Notes: generated by a model not told the origin, from the sequence alone. Shown: positions 26,306-36,500, counted from the first letter of the stretch. The stretch: DNA of 64,000 nt from MR-S7 sp000400995 (GCF_045291395.1 NZ_CP152342.1:5103196-5167195); one strand, 5' to 3'. Made by a program: numbers and translations.

Positions 26306-27416
26306 ACAAAACCCTGGCGGGGCACGGCGTACAGCACGGACTCGAACGAGTTGAACCCATGCTGGCGGATGTGGAAGCGGTAGCCCTCGCCGCACAGCGC
26401 GAACAGCAGTTCGGGCAGTTCCCAGAGATCCTGGGGGTTGTGGTAGAGCGACACCGCCAGCACCGGGCGGCAGCGCCGGATGAGCTGCCGCGCGCCGCGC
26501 AGCGCCTGGGCCTCTGCGCCCTCGATGTCGAGCTTGATGAGGTCCACCGGGGTGCCCGGCAGCAGCGCGTCCAGCGCCACGGCGGTGACGGTGGTGCCCG
26601 CCCCCTCTTGCACGACGGTGCAGGCTTCGCCCTGCCCGGCGTTGAACGTCAGGCTGCCATGTGCGTCCGCCGCCGCCAGCGGCAGGCAGACGGCCTGGGC
26701 GGCAGCGCGTTGCGTGAGCCGCGCGTAGTTGGCAGGGTCTGGCTCCAGCAGAAAGGCTTGCGCACAGGTAATGCCGGGCTGGGCGAGCAGCTCGCCGAAG
26801 CTGTCACCGTCGTAGGCGCCGCAGTCCACGTAGGTGATGGTGCGGCCCTGGAGGGCGGGCAGGGTCAGCGCATTGAAATACTGCCGATCGGCGGAGCGGA
26901 AGCTGGCGTAGCCCATGTCCAGCCCCAGTCGGAAGGCGCAGATGCGGTAGAGCGTGCGCACGCTCTCGGCGTCGGCGAGCTGCTGCGCCACCTGGGCGAT
27001 GCGCTCCAGCCCGTCCAGCAGCACGGCGCGGGGGCTGAGCCAGAAGCGCCAGCCCAGCGCGTGGGCCAGCGGTTCGTAGAGCGTCCACGGCATCAGCGGC
27101 GGGGGAGCCCCGCCGCTGCGGGCAGGGCCAGCAGCTGGTCGTAGGGCGTGTCGCGGTTGAAGATGCCCAGGGCCAGCTGGGCCTGGGGCGCCTCGCGCGC
27201 CAGCGCGCTCCAGTCGAGCACCGGCAGGCCCAGTGCCGAACCGGTGCGCGGGGCGGTTTCCACGAACCCGGCGACGGGAATGCCCTGCGCCTGCATGGCG
27301 CTGGCAAGGCTGCGGCCGAAGCTGCCCGCGCCGAAGATCCAGCAGGGGCGGCCGGGGTCGAGGCCGGGCGCGGCGGCTTGTTCGCGCAGGCTCGGGAAGT
27401 CCGCCGTGTCCGTCAT
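26302..27416 (-). CDS. FkbM-family methyltransferase with N-terminal Rossmann-like domain (frame broken in a G5 run)
   Basis: The N-terminal ~100 residues (MTDTADFPSLREQAA, PCWIFGAGSFGRSLASAM, then LALGIFNRDTPYDQL) resemble a small nucleotide-binding domain often fused to FkbM enzymes. The C-terminal part has the FkbM methyltransferase landmarks: YVDCGAYDGDSFGEL, LLEPDPANYARL and DLIKLDIEGAEAQALRGA. As given, the first frame stops at 27093 and the second could start at an ATG there (TGATG). Adding one G to the run 27101-27105 fuses them as AAAGLPPPLMPWTLYEP, and I recall fused relatives of this layout. O-methylation of a sugar is the family role; the substrate is unknown. Confidence 0.8.
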
Positions 27417-29218
27417 GGCGATGAGCGGATCGCCAGCGCTTCTCTGCGGATCTGCTGCAGCGTGGCCGGGTCGAGGAAGGGGTGCATGTCGTCCAGCTCG
27501 GGCGTGACGAACTTGCCCTGTTCGTCCACGCGCGACTTGATGCGCGGCGCGAACTCCTGCCGGGGATCGACGTGCAGGTCGATCAGCAGCGGGCCGCCGC
27601 CCTGCAGCAGCGCGTCGAGCCGGGGCAGGTCGGCCTCGGTGGCGATGCTTTCGGCGCGCAGGCCGTAGGCGCGGGCCACGGCGGTGAAGTCGGGGAAGTC
27701 CACACCCGATTCGGGCGTGGCGCCGATGACGCGGCCGAAGAAGTTCTCGTGCGTCTGCCAGATCGACAGGTAGCCCCGGTTGTTGAGCACGACGACGATC
27801 ACGTCTAGCCCCGTGGTCTTGAGGGTCTGCAGCTCCTGGATGTTCATCTGCAGGCTGCCGTCGCCCGCGAAGCAGATCACGCGCCGCGCGCCCTGCGCTG
27901 CGGTGGCCGCGCCCAGGGCGGCGGGCAGGTCGTAGCCCATCGAGGCCGAGCCGGAGTTGCTGAAGAGGCGCTGGCCCGTTTGCAGCGCGCCCACCTGAAA
28001 GGGCAGGATGCAGGCCGATGCGTTGCCGCAGACCACGATGTCGTCGGGCCGCATGCGCGCGAAGATGCGGCTGACCATGACGTAGGGGTTCAGCGGGGCG
28101 CCGGGCTGCTGCTGGTGTTCCTCCGCTGCGTCGTAGCGCTGGCCCGTCTGCTGGCACCACGTCGCCCAGGTCTGGTAGCCAGGCAGCTGGGTGCGCGAGA
28201 GCTCGTCCTCCAGCACGTCCAGAAAGTCGTTCAGGTCTGCCGCCACGCCCAGGTCGGGCCGCAGCGTGGGCTTGCGCAGCTCGGCCTCGTCGATGTCCAC
28301 CTGCGCTAGCCAGGCGTTTTTGGCGAAGGCGTCCCAGTTGTAGCTGGTCTGGCGGATGTTCAGGCGCGAGCCCAGCACCAGCACGCAGTCGGCGGCCTGC
28401 AGGCAGAAGTTGCCCGCGCGCGTGCCGATGGTTCCGGGGCGGCCCGCGAACAGCGGGTGGTCGGAGGCGATGAGGTCGTGCGTCCAGGCCGTGGCGAGCG
28501 GGATGCCCAGGCGCTCCACCAGCGCCAGCAGGCGCCCTTCGGTGCGTGAGAGCCGCACGCCGGTGCCGCCCAGGATCAGCGGGCGGTGCGACTGCCGGAG
28601 CCGGTCGATGATGGCGCGGCAGGCGGCGCGCAGCGCGTCCGACGGCGGCTTGGCGGCGGGCGCCGGGGGCGCAGGGATTTGGATCGCTTCGGTGGACTGC
28701 TGGATGTCCAGCGGAATGTCCAGCCACACGGGCCCGGGGCGGCCGCCCCTGGCCTCGGCATACGCCTGGGGCAGCAGGGTTTCCAGCTCCTTCTCCGACC
28801 GCACCAGCCGCGCGAACTTGCACACGGGGCTGGCCATGGCGATGGTCGGGCCTTCCTGGTCGCCGAGCTGGCGCAGGCTGGGCACGTCATGGAAGTCGAT
28901 GCAGGTCTCGCGCTTGATCTGGCCCGAGAGGACGATCATCGGGATCGAGTCGGTGAAGGCGCCATACACGCCGTTGAGCGCGTTTACCGAGCCCGGCCCG
29001 GTGGTCAGCATCACCACGGCGGGTTTGCCGGTGATGCGCGCGTAGCCTTCGGCCGCCATGGCGCAGGCCTGCTCGTGGTGCATGAAGGTGCAGCGCAGTT
29101 GCCCGTGCCCGCCCAGGGCCTGGTTGAGGAACATGGCGCCGCCGCCCGTGACGGTGAAGACCTGCTCCACCCCTTGGGCGGCAAGCCAGTCGGCGATCTG
29201 TTCGGAAATGCGCTTCAC
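27413..29218 (-). CDS. ThDP-dependent enzyme of acetolactate synthase fold, possible YerE-like branched-sugar synthase
   Basis: The 601-residue protein has all three domains of the acetolactate synthase/pyruvate decarboxylase family. The catalytic Glu lies in FMHHEQACAMAAEGYAR (Glu49). The central domain includes LILGGTGVRLSRTEG. The C-terminal ThDP/Mg motif runs GDGSLQMNIQELQT to NNRG. In Yersinia, YerE of this family adds an acetyl-derived two-carbon unit to C4 of a CDP-4-keto-3,6-dideoxyhexose. The neighbouring cytidylyltransferase, 4,6-dehydratase and 3-dehydrase genes would supply such a substrate, so this role is inferred. Plain acetolactate synthase is less likely, as no regulatory subunit or ilv genes are near. 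It overlaps FkbM by ATGA. Confidence 0.82.
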   Translation of the reverse strand: MKRISEQIADWLAAQGVEQVFTVTGGGAMFLNQALGGHGQLRCTFMHHEQACAMAAEGYARITGKPAVVMLTTGPGSVNALNGVYGAFTDSIPMIVLSGQIKRETCIDFHDVPSLRQLGDQEGPTIAMASPVCKFARLVRSEKELETLLPQAYAEARGGRPGPVWLDIPLDIQQSTEAIQIPAPPAPAAKPPSDALRAACRAIIDRLRQSHRPLILGGTGVRLSRTEGRLLALVERLGIPLATAWTHDLIASDHPLFAGRPGTIGTRAGNFCLQAADCVLVLGSRLNIRQTSYNWDAFAKNAWLAQVDIDEAELRKPTLRPDLGVAADLNDFLDVLEDELSRTQLPGYQTWATWCQQTGQRYDAAEEHQQQPGAPLNPYVMVSRIFARMRPDDIVVCGNASACILPFQVGALQTGQRLFSNSGSASMGYDLPAALGAATAAQGARRVICFAGDGSLQMNIQELQTLKTTGLDVIVVVLNNRGYLSIWQTHENFFGRVIGATPESGVDFPDFTAVARAYGLRAESIATEADLPRLDALLQGGGPLLIDLHVDPRQEFAPRIKSRVDEQGKFVTPELDDMHPFLDPATLQQIRREALAIRSSP

Positions 29219-29219
29219 T

Positions 29220-30329
29220 TCACAGGCCCCGGTTCAGGATCAGGCTCTTGAGCGCGGGGCTTTCGCTGTAAGGGCCGTCGATGTGGTCGATGGTCAGGCG
29301 TTCGTGGGCCTGGATCGGCTGCAGCAGCCGTTCGCCGTTCATCACCTCCCGGCACGACAGCTGTCCCTTGTGCAGCGGTATGGCGAGGTAGAAGTCCTTC
29401 TCGAACTGGTCCTTGTCGAAGACGTAGCCGGGCGCCAGGTCGCGGCGCGCATAGGCGCCGCGCACCAGGGCGTTGAGGTATTCGGTCTCCTTGCGCGAGA
29501 TGTTGCGCCGGCGCGTGCTGACGCCGCCGCACATCTCCTTGGCTTTGTGGAAAGCCTTGAACCAGGCGTCGCACTGCTCGGGTAGCGAGCAGTAGTTGGA
29601 CACCGGCACGTCTTCGTACTGGATGTCGATGTGGCGCTCCCAGGTGCGCGCGCCCTTGCCGTAGGAGATCAGCATGGACGAATGCCAGTCGTGGTACTCG
29701 TGCGTGGACAGGCCGATGATGTGGCGCGGATAGCGGCTCTTCAGGTAGTCGATCTGGTCCAGATGCAGTTCGTCGTCCTCGCTGGGGTAGAGGGATACGC
29801 AGTGGTTGATGGCCAGGGGAATGTCGCGCTTCTCGAAGAAGCGGACGATGTCGTCCAGGTCTTTCTCCGAGGCGCCGCCGGTGGAGATGATGGTGGGACG
29901 GCGCGTGGAAGCGATCTTCTCGATCAAGGGCCAGTCGTTCATGTCGGAACTGGCGATCTTGATGATGGGCATGTCGAACTCCACGCACAGGTCGACCGAT
30001 GCCTCGTCGAACGGCGTGGCCATGGGGATGCAGCTCAGGTTGCGAATTTCCTCGACCATCCGCGCGAAATCGGCCCTGGAGAGCTTGGTGTCCTCGGTCT
30101 TCTTGACGTAGCGCAGCTCCGTGTTGCCTTTGAAGTCAGGGTGGATGAACTCGTCCACGTCGCGGAACTGCAGCTTGATGGCGGCCTTGACGTTGTTGTA
30201 GCGGGTCACGGCCCCGTGGTCGCGGATGATCTTGAGGCCGCGCTCCAGCTTGCCCCAGTGGTTGTTGGCCAGTTCCAGAACGAACAGGTTCTCGAACAGG
30301 TCCTTGTCCCGTTGGCTGATGGGTCCCAT
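29220..30329 (-). CDS. NeuB-like (sialic acid synthase family) protein with SAF domain
   Basis: The family condenses phosphoenolpyruvate with a hexose or HexNAc aldehyde to make nonulosonic acids. This 369-residue protein has the TIM-barrel landmarks (FVLELANNHWGKLERGLKII, AIKLQF, MATPFDEASVD, IKIASSDMNDWPLIEKI, ISTGGASEKDLDD), His in AINHCVSLYPS and His in GLSTHEYHDWHSS. The C-terminal SAF/antifreeze-like domain covers about residues 305-365. No NeuC/PseC or CMP-sugar synthetase gene is nearby, so the product need not be sialic, pseudaminic or legionaminic acid. ATG 30327-30329 follows AGGAG by 7 nt; an in-frame GTG one codon earlier is possible. Confidence 0.85.
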   Translation of the reverse strand: MGPISQRDKDLFENLFVLELANNHWGKLERGLKIIRDHGAVTRYNNVKAAIKLQFRDVDEFIHPDFKGNTELRYVKKTEDTKLSRADFARMVEEIRNLSCIPMATPFDEASVDLCVEFDMPIIKIASSDMNDWPLIEKIASTRRPTIISTGGASEKDLDDIVRFFEKRDIPLAINHCVSLYPSEDDELHLDQIDYLKSRYPRHIIGLSTHEYHDWHSSMLISYGKGARTWERHIDIQYEDVPVSNYCSLPEQCDAWFKAFHKAKEMCGGVSTRRRNISRKETEYLNALVRGAYARRDLAPGYVFDKDQFEKDFYLAIPLHKGQLSCREVMNGERLLQPIQAHERLTIDHIDGPYSESPALKSLILNRGL

Positions 30330-30339
30330 CACATTGCTC

Positions 30340-31659
30340 CTAATCGAAATCGACGCCCAGGAAGGCTCTGATCCTGGCCGCCGAGAAGTCCATCATGTCC
30401 TGCGTCAGTGCGGGCTGCACCCCGATCCAGAACGTGTCGTTCATCACCGTGTCGGTGTTGTCCAGGCTGCCGCTCACGCGATAGTTCCTGCCGACCATAT
30501 ACGGTTGGCGCGTCAGGTTTCCGGCGAAAAGCAGGCGGGTTCCCACCTTGTTCTGGTCGAGGTAGGTCAGCAGGTCGAGGCGCGAAACCGGGGCGCCTTC
30601 GCGCAAGGTGATGGGAAAGCCGAACCAGGACGGGTCGGCATGTTCCGTGGCGCGGGGCAGGATGAGGAATTCCTCGCACGCCGCCAACTGCGCGTGCAGG
30701 TAGGTGAAGTTCCGCCTGCGCTGCGCGACGAACCGCTCGGCCTTGTCCAGCTGCGCCAGCCCGCAGGCGGCCTGCATGTCGGTGATCTTGAGGTTGTAGC
30801 CCAGGTGGCTGTAGGTGTACTTGTGGTCGTAGCCCGCGGGCAGGCGGCCCAGCTTCTGGCAGAAGCGCTGGCCGCAGGTGTTGTCCTTGCCGGGCGCGCA
30901 GTAGCAGTCGCGGCCCCAGTCGCGGAAGCTCTCGGCGATGGCCTTCAGCTCGGCGTCGTTGGTGAACACCGCGCCGCCTTCGCCCATGGTGATGTGGTGC
31001 GCGGGGTAGAAGCTCAGCGTGCCGATGTCGCCGAAGGTGCCCACCATGCGGCCCTGGTAGGTGGAGCCGAGCGCGTCGCAGCAGTCCTCGACCAGCCACA
31101 GGCCATGCTTTCTGCACAGCGCGGTGACGGCCTCCAGGTTGAAGGGGTTGCCCAGCGTGTGGGCCAGCATGATGGCCTTCGTTCTGGGGCCGATGGCTGC
31201 TTCGATCCGGCTGGCGTCGATGTTGTAGGTGCCCAGTTCCACGTCCACGAACACCGGCACGGCGCCGAACTGCAGGATGGGGTTGACGGTGGTGGGAAAG
31301 CCCGCGGCCACGCCGATCACCTCGTCGCCCGGCTGGATGGCGCGCTCGCCCAGGCGGGGGCTGGTCAGGGTGCTGAAGGCGACCAAGTTGGCCGACGAGC
31401 CGGAGTTGACGGTGATGAGGTGTTTGACGCCGATGAACTGCGCCAGGCGGCGCTCGAATTCGGCGTTGAAGCGCCCGGTGGTCAGCCAGCCGTCGAGCGC
31501 GGCTTCCACCATCAGCTTGAGCTCGCTGGCGTCGATCTGCTTGCCCGAGGGCGGCACGGCGGTCGTGCCCGGCACGAAGGGCGCAGGCGCCAGGGCCTGC
31601 TCCGCGTACTGCTCCACCAGGCGGGCGATCTGCTCTCTCAGCATGTGTGCGTTGTCCAT
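30340..31659 (-). CDS. rfbH: CDP-4-keto-6-deoxy-D-glucose-3-dehydrase (RfbH/DdhC, E1 type)
   Basis: This PMP/[2Fe-2S] enzyme removes the C3 hydroxyl in 3,6-dideoxyhexose synthesis. In 439 residues it has the aminotransferase fold with the PLP-lysine replaced by His (His221 in SFYPAHHITMGEGG). The iron-sulfur ligands are Cys194, Cys252, Cys254 and Cys262, spaced C-X57-C-X-C-X7-C as in Yersinia E1. This combination is diagnostic. The partner reductase (RfbI/DdhD, E3) is not in the window. The gene ends 10 nt before the NeuB-like start and follows rfbG after 61 nt containing repeat copy F. Confidence 0.94.
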   Translation of the reverse strand: MDNAHMLREQIARLVEQYAEQALAPAPFVPGTTAVPPSGKQIDASELKLMVEAALDGWLTTGRFNAEFERRLAQFIGVKHLITVNSGSSANLVAFSTLTSPRLGERAIQPGDEVIGVAAGFPTTVNPILQFGAVPVFVDVELGTYNIDASRIEAAIGPRTKAIMLAHTLGNPFNLEAVTALCRKHGLWLVEDCCDALGSTYQGRMVGTFGDIGTLSFYPAHHITMGEGGAVFTNDAELKAIAESFRDWGRDCYCAPGKDNTCGQRFCQKLGRLPAGYDHKYTYSHLGYNLKITDMQAACGLAQLDKAERFVAQRRRNFTYLHAQLAACEEFLILPRATEHADPSWFGFPITLREGAPVSRLDLLTYLDQNKVGTRLLFAGNLTRQPYMVGRNYRVSGSLDNTDTVMNDTFWIGVQPALTQDMMDFSAARIRAFLGVDFD

Positions 31660-31667
31660 GGAGGGAT

Positions 31668-31722
31668 ATTAGCCAAATTGGACTGCAGCGCCCATCCATC
31701 AAGCGCAAGCAGCTATTAAATC
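31668..31722 (-). repeat. dispersed hairpin repeat, copy F
   Basis: On the minus strand it reads TTAATAGCTGCTTGCGCTTG, ATGGATG, then GGCGCTGCAGTCCAATTTGG. The right arm is degenerate (GGCGCT rather than AAGCGCT). It begins at the rfbG stop codon (31721-31723). Confidence 0.76.
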
Positions 31723-32809
31723 AGGAGTTTCCGGCCTGCCCGGCATCCTGGAGGAATCCGGCGAGCTGCGCGCGGCAGGTGTCCAGGGCCGGGGCTTGGG
31801 ACAGGTGCCACTCCACGGTTCTTTGCAACGCGGCGCGGGCGTTCCATACCGGGCGCCAGCCCAGCCGCTGGCGCGCCTTGCTGCAGTCCAGGCGCAGTTG
31901 CTGGGCTTCGTGGGCATGGGTGCCGGGCGGGTCGGCGCTCCATTGCACCGGGCGGGGCCAGTACTGCGCGAGCAGGCCCACGACCGTTTCGACGCTCAAT
32001 GCATCGTCGGCCTGCGGGCCGAAGTTCCAGCCTTCGGCCCAGGCCTGCCCGTGCTGCGGCTGGCACAGCCGTTCGGCCAGCTGCAGGTAGCCGTGCAGCG
32101 GGTCGAGCACGTGCTGCCAGGGACGGGTGGCCACGGGGTTGCGCAGGTGCAGTGCGGTGTTGGCGGCGAAGGCCGCGAGCGCATCGGGGACGAGGCGCGA
32201 GGGGGTGTTGTCGCCGCCGCCGATCACGTTGCCCGCGCGCGCCGTGGCCACAGCGACGCCCTGGGCCGCGAGGAAGCTGCGGCGGTAGCTGGCGGCCACC
32301 AGCTCGGCGGCGCCCTTGCTGGCCGAATAGGGGTCGTGCCCGCCCATGGGGTCGGTTTCGCGGTAGCCCCAGGGCCACTCGTGGTTCTCGTAGCACTTGT
32401 CGCTGGTCACGACGACGATGGCCGCCAGCGCGCGGCACGCGCGCGCGCACTCCAGTACCTGGGCCGTGCCCATGACGTTGACGGCGAATGTCTCCACGGG
32501 CTGCCGGTAGCCTGCGGGCACCAGGGCCTGCGCGGCCAGGTGGAAGAGGATGTCCGGATCGGCCGCCTGCAGGGCTTGGTGCAGCGGAGCGCTGTCGCGG
32601 ATGTCGGCCAGGGTGGAGCGGGCGATGCGCTCGCCCAGCGCCAACCGCTCGAACAGGCTGCCGGGGTGCTCGGGCGGCAGCGCGTAGCCGTGCACCTGCG
32701 CGCCCATGCCCGTGAGCCACAGCGCCAGCCATGCGCCCTTGAACCCGGTGTGCCCGGTCAGGAACACCCGCTTGCCGGCCCAGAACGCGGGGTTCACCAG
32801 GTTTTCCAT
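31721..32809 (-). CDS. rfbG: CDP-glucose 4,6-dehydratase
   Basis: RfbG converts CDP-glucose to CDP-4-keto-6-deoxyglucose with bound NAD. The 362-residue extended SDR has the nucleotide site VFLTGHTGFKGAWLALWL, NVMGTAQVLE, VTSDKCYENHEW (a hallmark of this subfamily), DPYSASKGAAELV with catalytic Tyr and Lys, and WNFGPQADDALSVE. The start ATG (32807-32809) lies inside the last codons of the cytidylyltransferase gene (16-nt overlap). It is the second committed step of the CDP-deoxysugar pathway encoded here. Confidence 0.95.
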   Translation of the reverse strand: MENLVNPAFWAGKRVFLTGHTGFKGAWLALWLTGMGAQVHGYALPPEHPGSLFERLALGERIARSTLADIRDSAPLHQALQAADPDILFHLAAQALVPAGYRQPVETFAVNVMGTAQVLECARACRALAAIVVVTSDKCYENHEWPWGYRETDPMGGHDPYSASKGAAELVAASYRRSFLAAQGVAVATARAGNVIGGGDNTPSRLVPDALAAFAANTALHLRNPVATRPWQHVLDPLHGYLQLAERLCQPQHGQAWAEGWNFGPQADDALSVETVVGLLAQYWPRPVQWSADPPGTHAHEAQQLRLDCSKARQRLGWRPVWNARAALQRTVEWHLSQAPALDTCRAQLAGFLQDAGQAGNS

Positions 32810-33567
32810 GGCGCCTGCCCGCTGCTCCAGAGGTCTTCCAGCGTCATCTTGTCGCGCAGCGTGTCCATGGGGCGCCAGAAGCCGTCGTGCTGCCAGGCCA
32901 TGAGCTGGTCTTGCGCGATGAGGCGCTGCACCGGGCGGTCTTCCCAGGCGCTGGCGTCGCCGTCGATCAGGTCGATCACCCGGGGCGAGAGCACGAAGTA
33001 GCCGCCGTTGATGAGGCCGCCGTCGCCCATGGGCTTTTCCACGAAGGCGGTGACGGATTGGTCCGCGATGTTCAGCGCGCCGAAGCGCCCTGGCGGCGCC
33101 ACGGCGGCGATGGTAGCCAGCCGCCCGTGCGCGCGGTGGAAGGCGAGCTGCGCGCCGATGTCGATGTCGGACACGCCGTCGCCGTAGGTGAAGCAGAACA
33201 GCTCCTCGTCCTCGACGTAGCGGCGCACGCGCCTGAGGCGCCCGCCGGTCTGCGTTTCCTCGCCCGTATCGACCAGCGTGACCCGCCAAGGCTCCGCATG
33301 GCGTTCGTGGATTTCCATGCGGTTGTGGGCGATGTCGAAGGTGACGTCGGAGGTGTGCAGGAAGTAGTTGGCGAAATACTCCTTGATGATGTAGCCCATG
33401 TACCCGCAGCAGATGACGAAGTCATGCACGCCGTGGGTGGAGTAGCTCTTCATGATGTGCCACAGCAGGGGCTTGCCGCCGATGGTCACCATGGGCTTGG
33501 GCCGGGACATCGTTTCTTCGCTGATGCGGGTGCCGAGGCCGCCCGCCAGAATGACCGCTTTGACCAT
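32794..33567 (-). CDS. rfbF: glucose-1-phosphate cytidylyltransferase
   Basis: RfbF makes CDP-glucose from CTP and glucose-1-phosphate and commits glucose to CDP-deoxysugars. The 257-residue protein begins with the nucleotidyltransferase signature (VKAVILAGGLGTRISEET, MSRPKPMVTIGGKPLLWHIM). It also has FCFTYGDGVSDIDIGAQLAF with the metal-binding Asp and the subfamily end FWRPMDTLRDKMTLEDLW. It overlaps rfbG by 16 nt and lies 24 nt after the second giant glycosyltransferase gene. Confidence 0.96.
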   Translation of the reverse strand: MVKAVILAGGLGTRISEETMSRPKPMVTIGGKPLLWHIMKSYSTHGVHDFVICCGYMGYIIKEYFANYFLHTSDVTFDIAHNRMEIHERHAEPWRVTLVDTGEETQTGGRLRRVRRYVEDEELFCFTYGDGVSDIDIGAQLAFHRAHGRLATIAAVAPPGRFGALNIADQSVTAFVEKPMGDGGLINGGYFVLSPRVIDLIDGDASAWEDRPVQRLIAQDQLMAWQHDGFWRPMDTLRDKMTLEDLWSSGQAPWKTW

Positions 33568-33591
33568 GTGTTGCCTCGTTGCTGGGCCCGA

Positions 33592-36500
33592 TTATTGGCC
33601 GGCCGGCGGCGCGAAGATCGCGCGGAACCAGTCCTCGGCATGGCGTTCGAGCGTGTAGCGGGCCTGCAGCCAGCCGTGCAGCGCCTGGCCCTGCGTGTGC
33701 CGGAAGCCGGCATCGGCGATCAGGCGGCCCAGCGCGTCGAGCCAGGCGCCGTCGTCGTCGGGCACACGCAGCACCGGCGGGTCGTCGGTCTGGTAGGGGT
33801 AGACGTCCGAGCACACCACCGGCCAGCCCATCGCGCCGTACTCCAGCAGCCGCAGGTTGCTCTTGCAGGCGTTGAAGGGGTTGTTCTCCAGCGGCGCGAT
33901 GGCGATGTCCAGATCCAGGCTGGCGAGCTTGGCCGGGTAGTCCTTGTACGAGACGAAGCCGTGGAATTCCTTCACGTAGGGCCGCAGCTCGTCCGGGCAC
34001 ATGCCCATGAACACCCAGTCCACCTCGCCCGCCAGCGCCTGCACCACGCGCTGCACCAGCCGCAGGTCGCCCAGGTGCTGGGCCGCGCCGGCCCAGCCGA
34101 TGCGGATGCGCTCGCCGGTGCGCGCAGGGCGCTGGAGCCCGCTCCAATGCCGCATGTCCAGCGCGTTGGGCACCAGGCGGATGTCCTTGCAGTAGGGCGC
34201 GTAGTAGTCGGCCAGCGGCTGGGTGGAAACGATCAGCCGGTCGCTCAGCGCCAGCGCCTGCACCGTGCGGGTGTGGCCCTCGCGCTGGCCGCTGCGGTAG
34301 GACGGGTGCGAGGAGGGCAGGTCCGACGCCAGGTCGTCCATCAGCTGCACGATGAAGGCCTGCGGGTGCGCCCGCCGGATGGCGCGCAGGTTGTCGATGT
34401 CCTGGTCCGAGGTGGAGTGCTGCACCACGATGCGGTCGGGCTGGAAGCGCGCCACGTCCAGCGGCGTGAGCACCCGGCGCGTGGTCTGGCCGGGCTTCTC
34501 GGGCTCGACCACGCAGGTTTCGGCCAGGCTGTGCAGCTGCACCGCGTCCAGCGGCTCGATCACGCGATACTGGCCCGAGCCGCTGCGCAGCGGTAGCGCC
34601 AGCACGCGCGGGCGGGCCGGGATGTCCAGGCTCCAGGTGTTCACCATGTCGGTGTCGAGCGCGTAGGGCCGGTGGCCCGACAGGTGCTTGCTGTAGAGCG
34701 GGTGCTGGCCGGCGAAGCCAACCCAGCGGGTCTGCATGTAGCGCGACTCGTCCACGGCGGCCTGCGACAGCGCCAGCGCCTGCACCGGGTCGCGCCGCAG
34801 CGCCTTCAGCGTCATGCCGCCCATGTGCGCGGCGTTGGCGTGGGGCGTCCAGACCAGCCGCCAGCCGGCCTGCTGCAGACGGTAGCCCAGGTCGGCCACG
34901 GGCTGGAACAGCGGCGTGTGCACCTCGTCCAGCCCGCCGACGGCCAGCACGGCCGAGCGCCGCGCCATCCAGCACGAGCCATGCACGCCGGCCACGTCCT
35001 GCGCCATTTGCAGACGGTTTAGGCAGCCGCGCTCGGGCACGCCCTGGCGCTCGCCGGTGTAGTTCAGCAGCAGCCCGTCGGCCCCGGCCAGGTGGGGCCC
35101 GGCCACGACGAGCGGGTTGTCCTCCTGCTGCACCACCAGGCGCGGCGCGGCGATGGCGACGCTGCGCTCGGCGAACAGCCGGCGCAGCTCGGGCACGGCG
35201 TCGGCATCCATCCACTCGATGTCGTCGTCGCAGACCAGCACCAGGTCATGGGCTGCGGCAGCCATCCCCAGGTTGATGCCGCGCGCGTGGCTGTAGGCTC
35301 CGCCGCCGCTGGCGATCAGGCGCAGCGGCAGCTCGGCGGCGTGGGGCCATTGCCGCACGAACTGCTCCATCGAGGGCAGGTCTTCGTCCTGCACCACCAG
35401 CAGCGCCTCGCCGATGCTGCCGGGGGCGCGCTGCACGCACGACAGCAGCAGCGAGCGCAGGTAGCCCTGCTGCTTGCCCGTGGGCACCAGCAGCGAGACG
35501 GGAGCGCCGTCGTCGGGGTAGCGCACGCGCCAGCAGCCCAGCAGGTCGCCGGCTTGCAGCGTGGTGCCGGGGTGCAGCAGTTGCAGCTCGGCCTGGGCGG
35601 CGGTGAATTCTTCTTCTTCCTGTCCTTCAGCCAGTTGCGGGGCCGCGTGGGAGAGCACCTTGTCCACGTAATGCACGCTGGCCGCGCCCTGGCGCGCGCC
35701 CAGGCGCAGCGCCAGGCGGTAGGCGCTGGCATAGCGGCCGTGGCCGGGCACGTCCTGCCAGGCGGCGGCGCGCACGGCCGCCACTCCGCCCAGGTAGTTG
35801 GTGCCGCGCAGCCATTCCACGTTGGCGCCGCCGGTGAATTGCGGCAGCGTCCGGCCGGGGGCCAGCGCCACGTCGTGCGCGGCATACACCATCTGGGCCC
35901 CGGGGTGGCGGCGGGCGGCCGCCAGCAGCTCGATCAGCGAATAGGGCTCCAGCCGGGTGCCGGCTTCGAGCAGCACCACCCATTCCTCCTTGCGCGGCGC
36001 GGCAGGCCAGGCATCGCCGGGGCCGACCCACTGCATGCCCTCGCCCAGTTCGCCGGGGGCGGGCAGGTCGGCGTGGATCACCACGCGGCCGGGCGGCAGC
36101 CAGCTCTTGCCCAGATCGTCCATGGCGTCGGCCAGTGCATCGGTGGGACGCCCGTGGCCGAAGATGTGCACGGTGGGCGGGCGCACCTGGCCCTTGGCCA
36201 CCAGCTCGGCGCAGATGTCGCTGTAGATCTCGGTCGGCGTGGCCTTGGCTTTCCAGGCTTCGTAGTCGCGGCATATCCGGTCGATGGCCAGTTCGTCGGC
36301 ACGGGCGGCGCGGCTGTGCGGCGAGGTGGGCAGCCAGGGCTCCACGGAATGCAGTTGCTGCGCGTTCCACGACTGCCGCTGGGGCAGCGCGGCGGCGGCG
36401 GCCTGCGTGGTCTCGATCAGGCGGGCCAGCAGCGGGGGGCCTGCGGCGTCAGCGCGTCCAGCGCATCGCGGAACGCCTGCGTGCCGTAGGGGCGCGCATC

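Noticed and set aside
27413..29218. Housekeeping acetolactate synthase (ilvB/ilvI)
   Set aside because: No small regulatory subunit or ilvC follows, and the gene is embedded in overlapping CDP-sugar genes.
22245..36439. Phase variation of the two glycosyltransferases through poly-G tracts
   Set aside because: Tracts of six are short for slipped-strand switching, and the same deletion type occurs in fliF, cheA and flgH. An artefact explains all cases at once.
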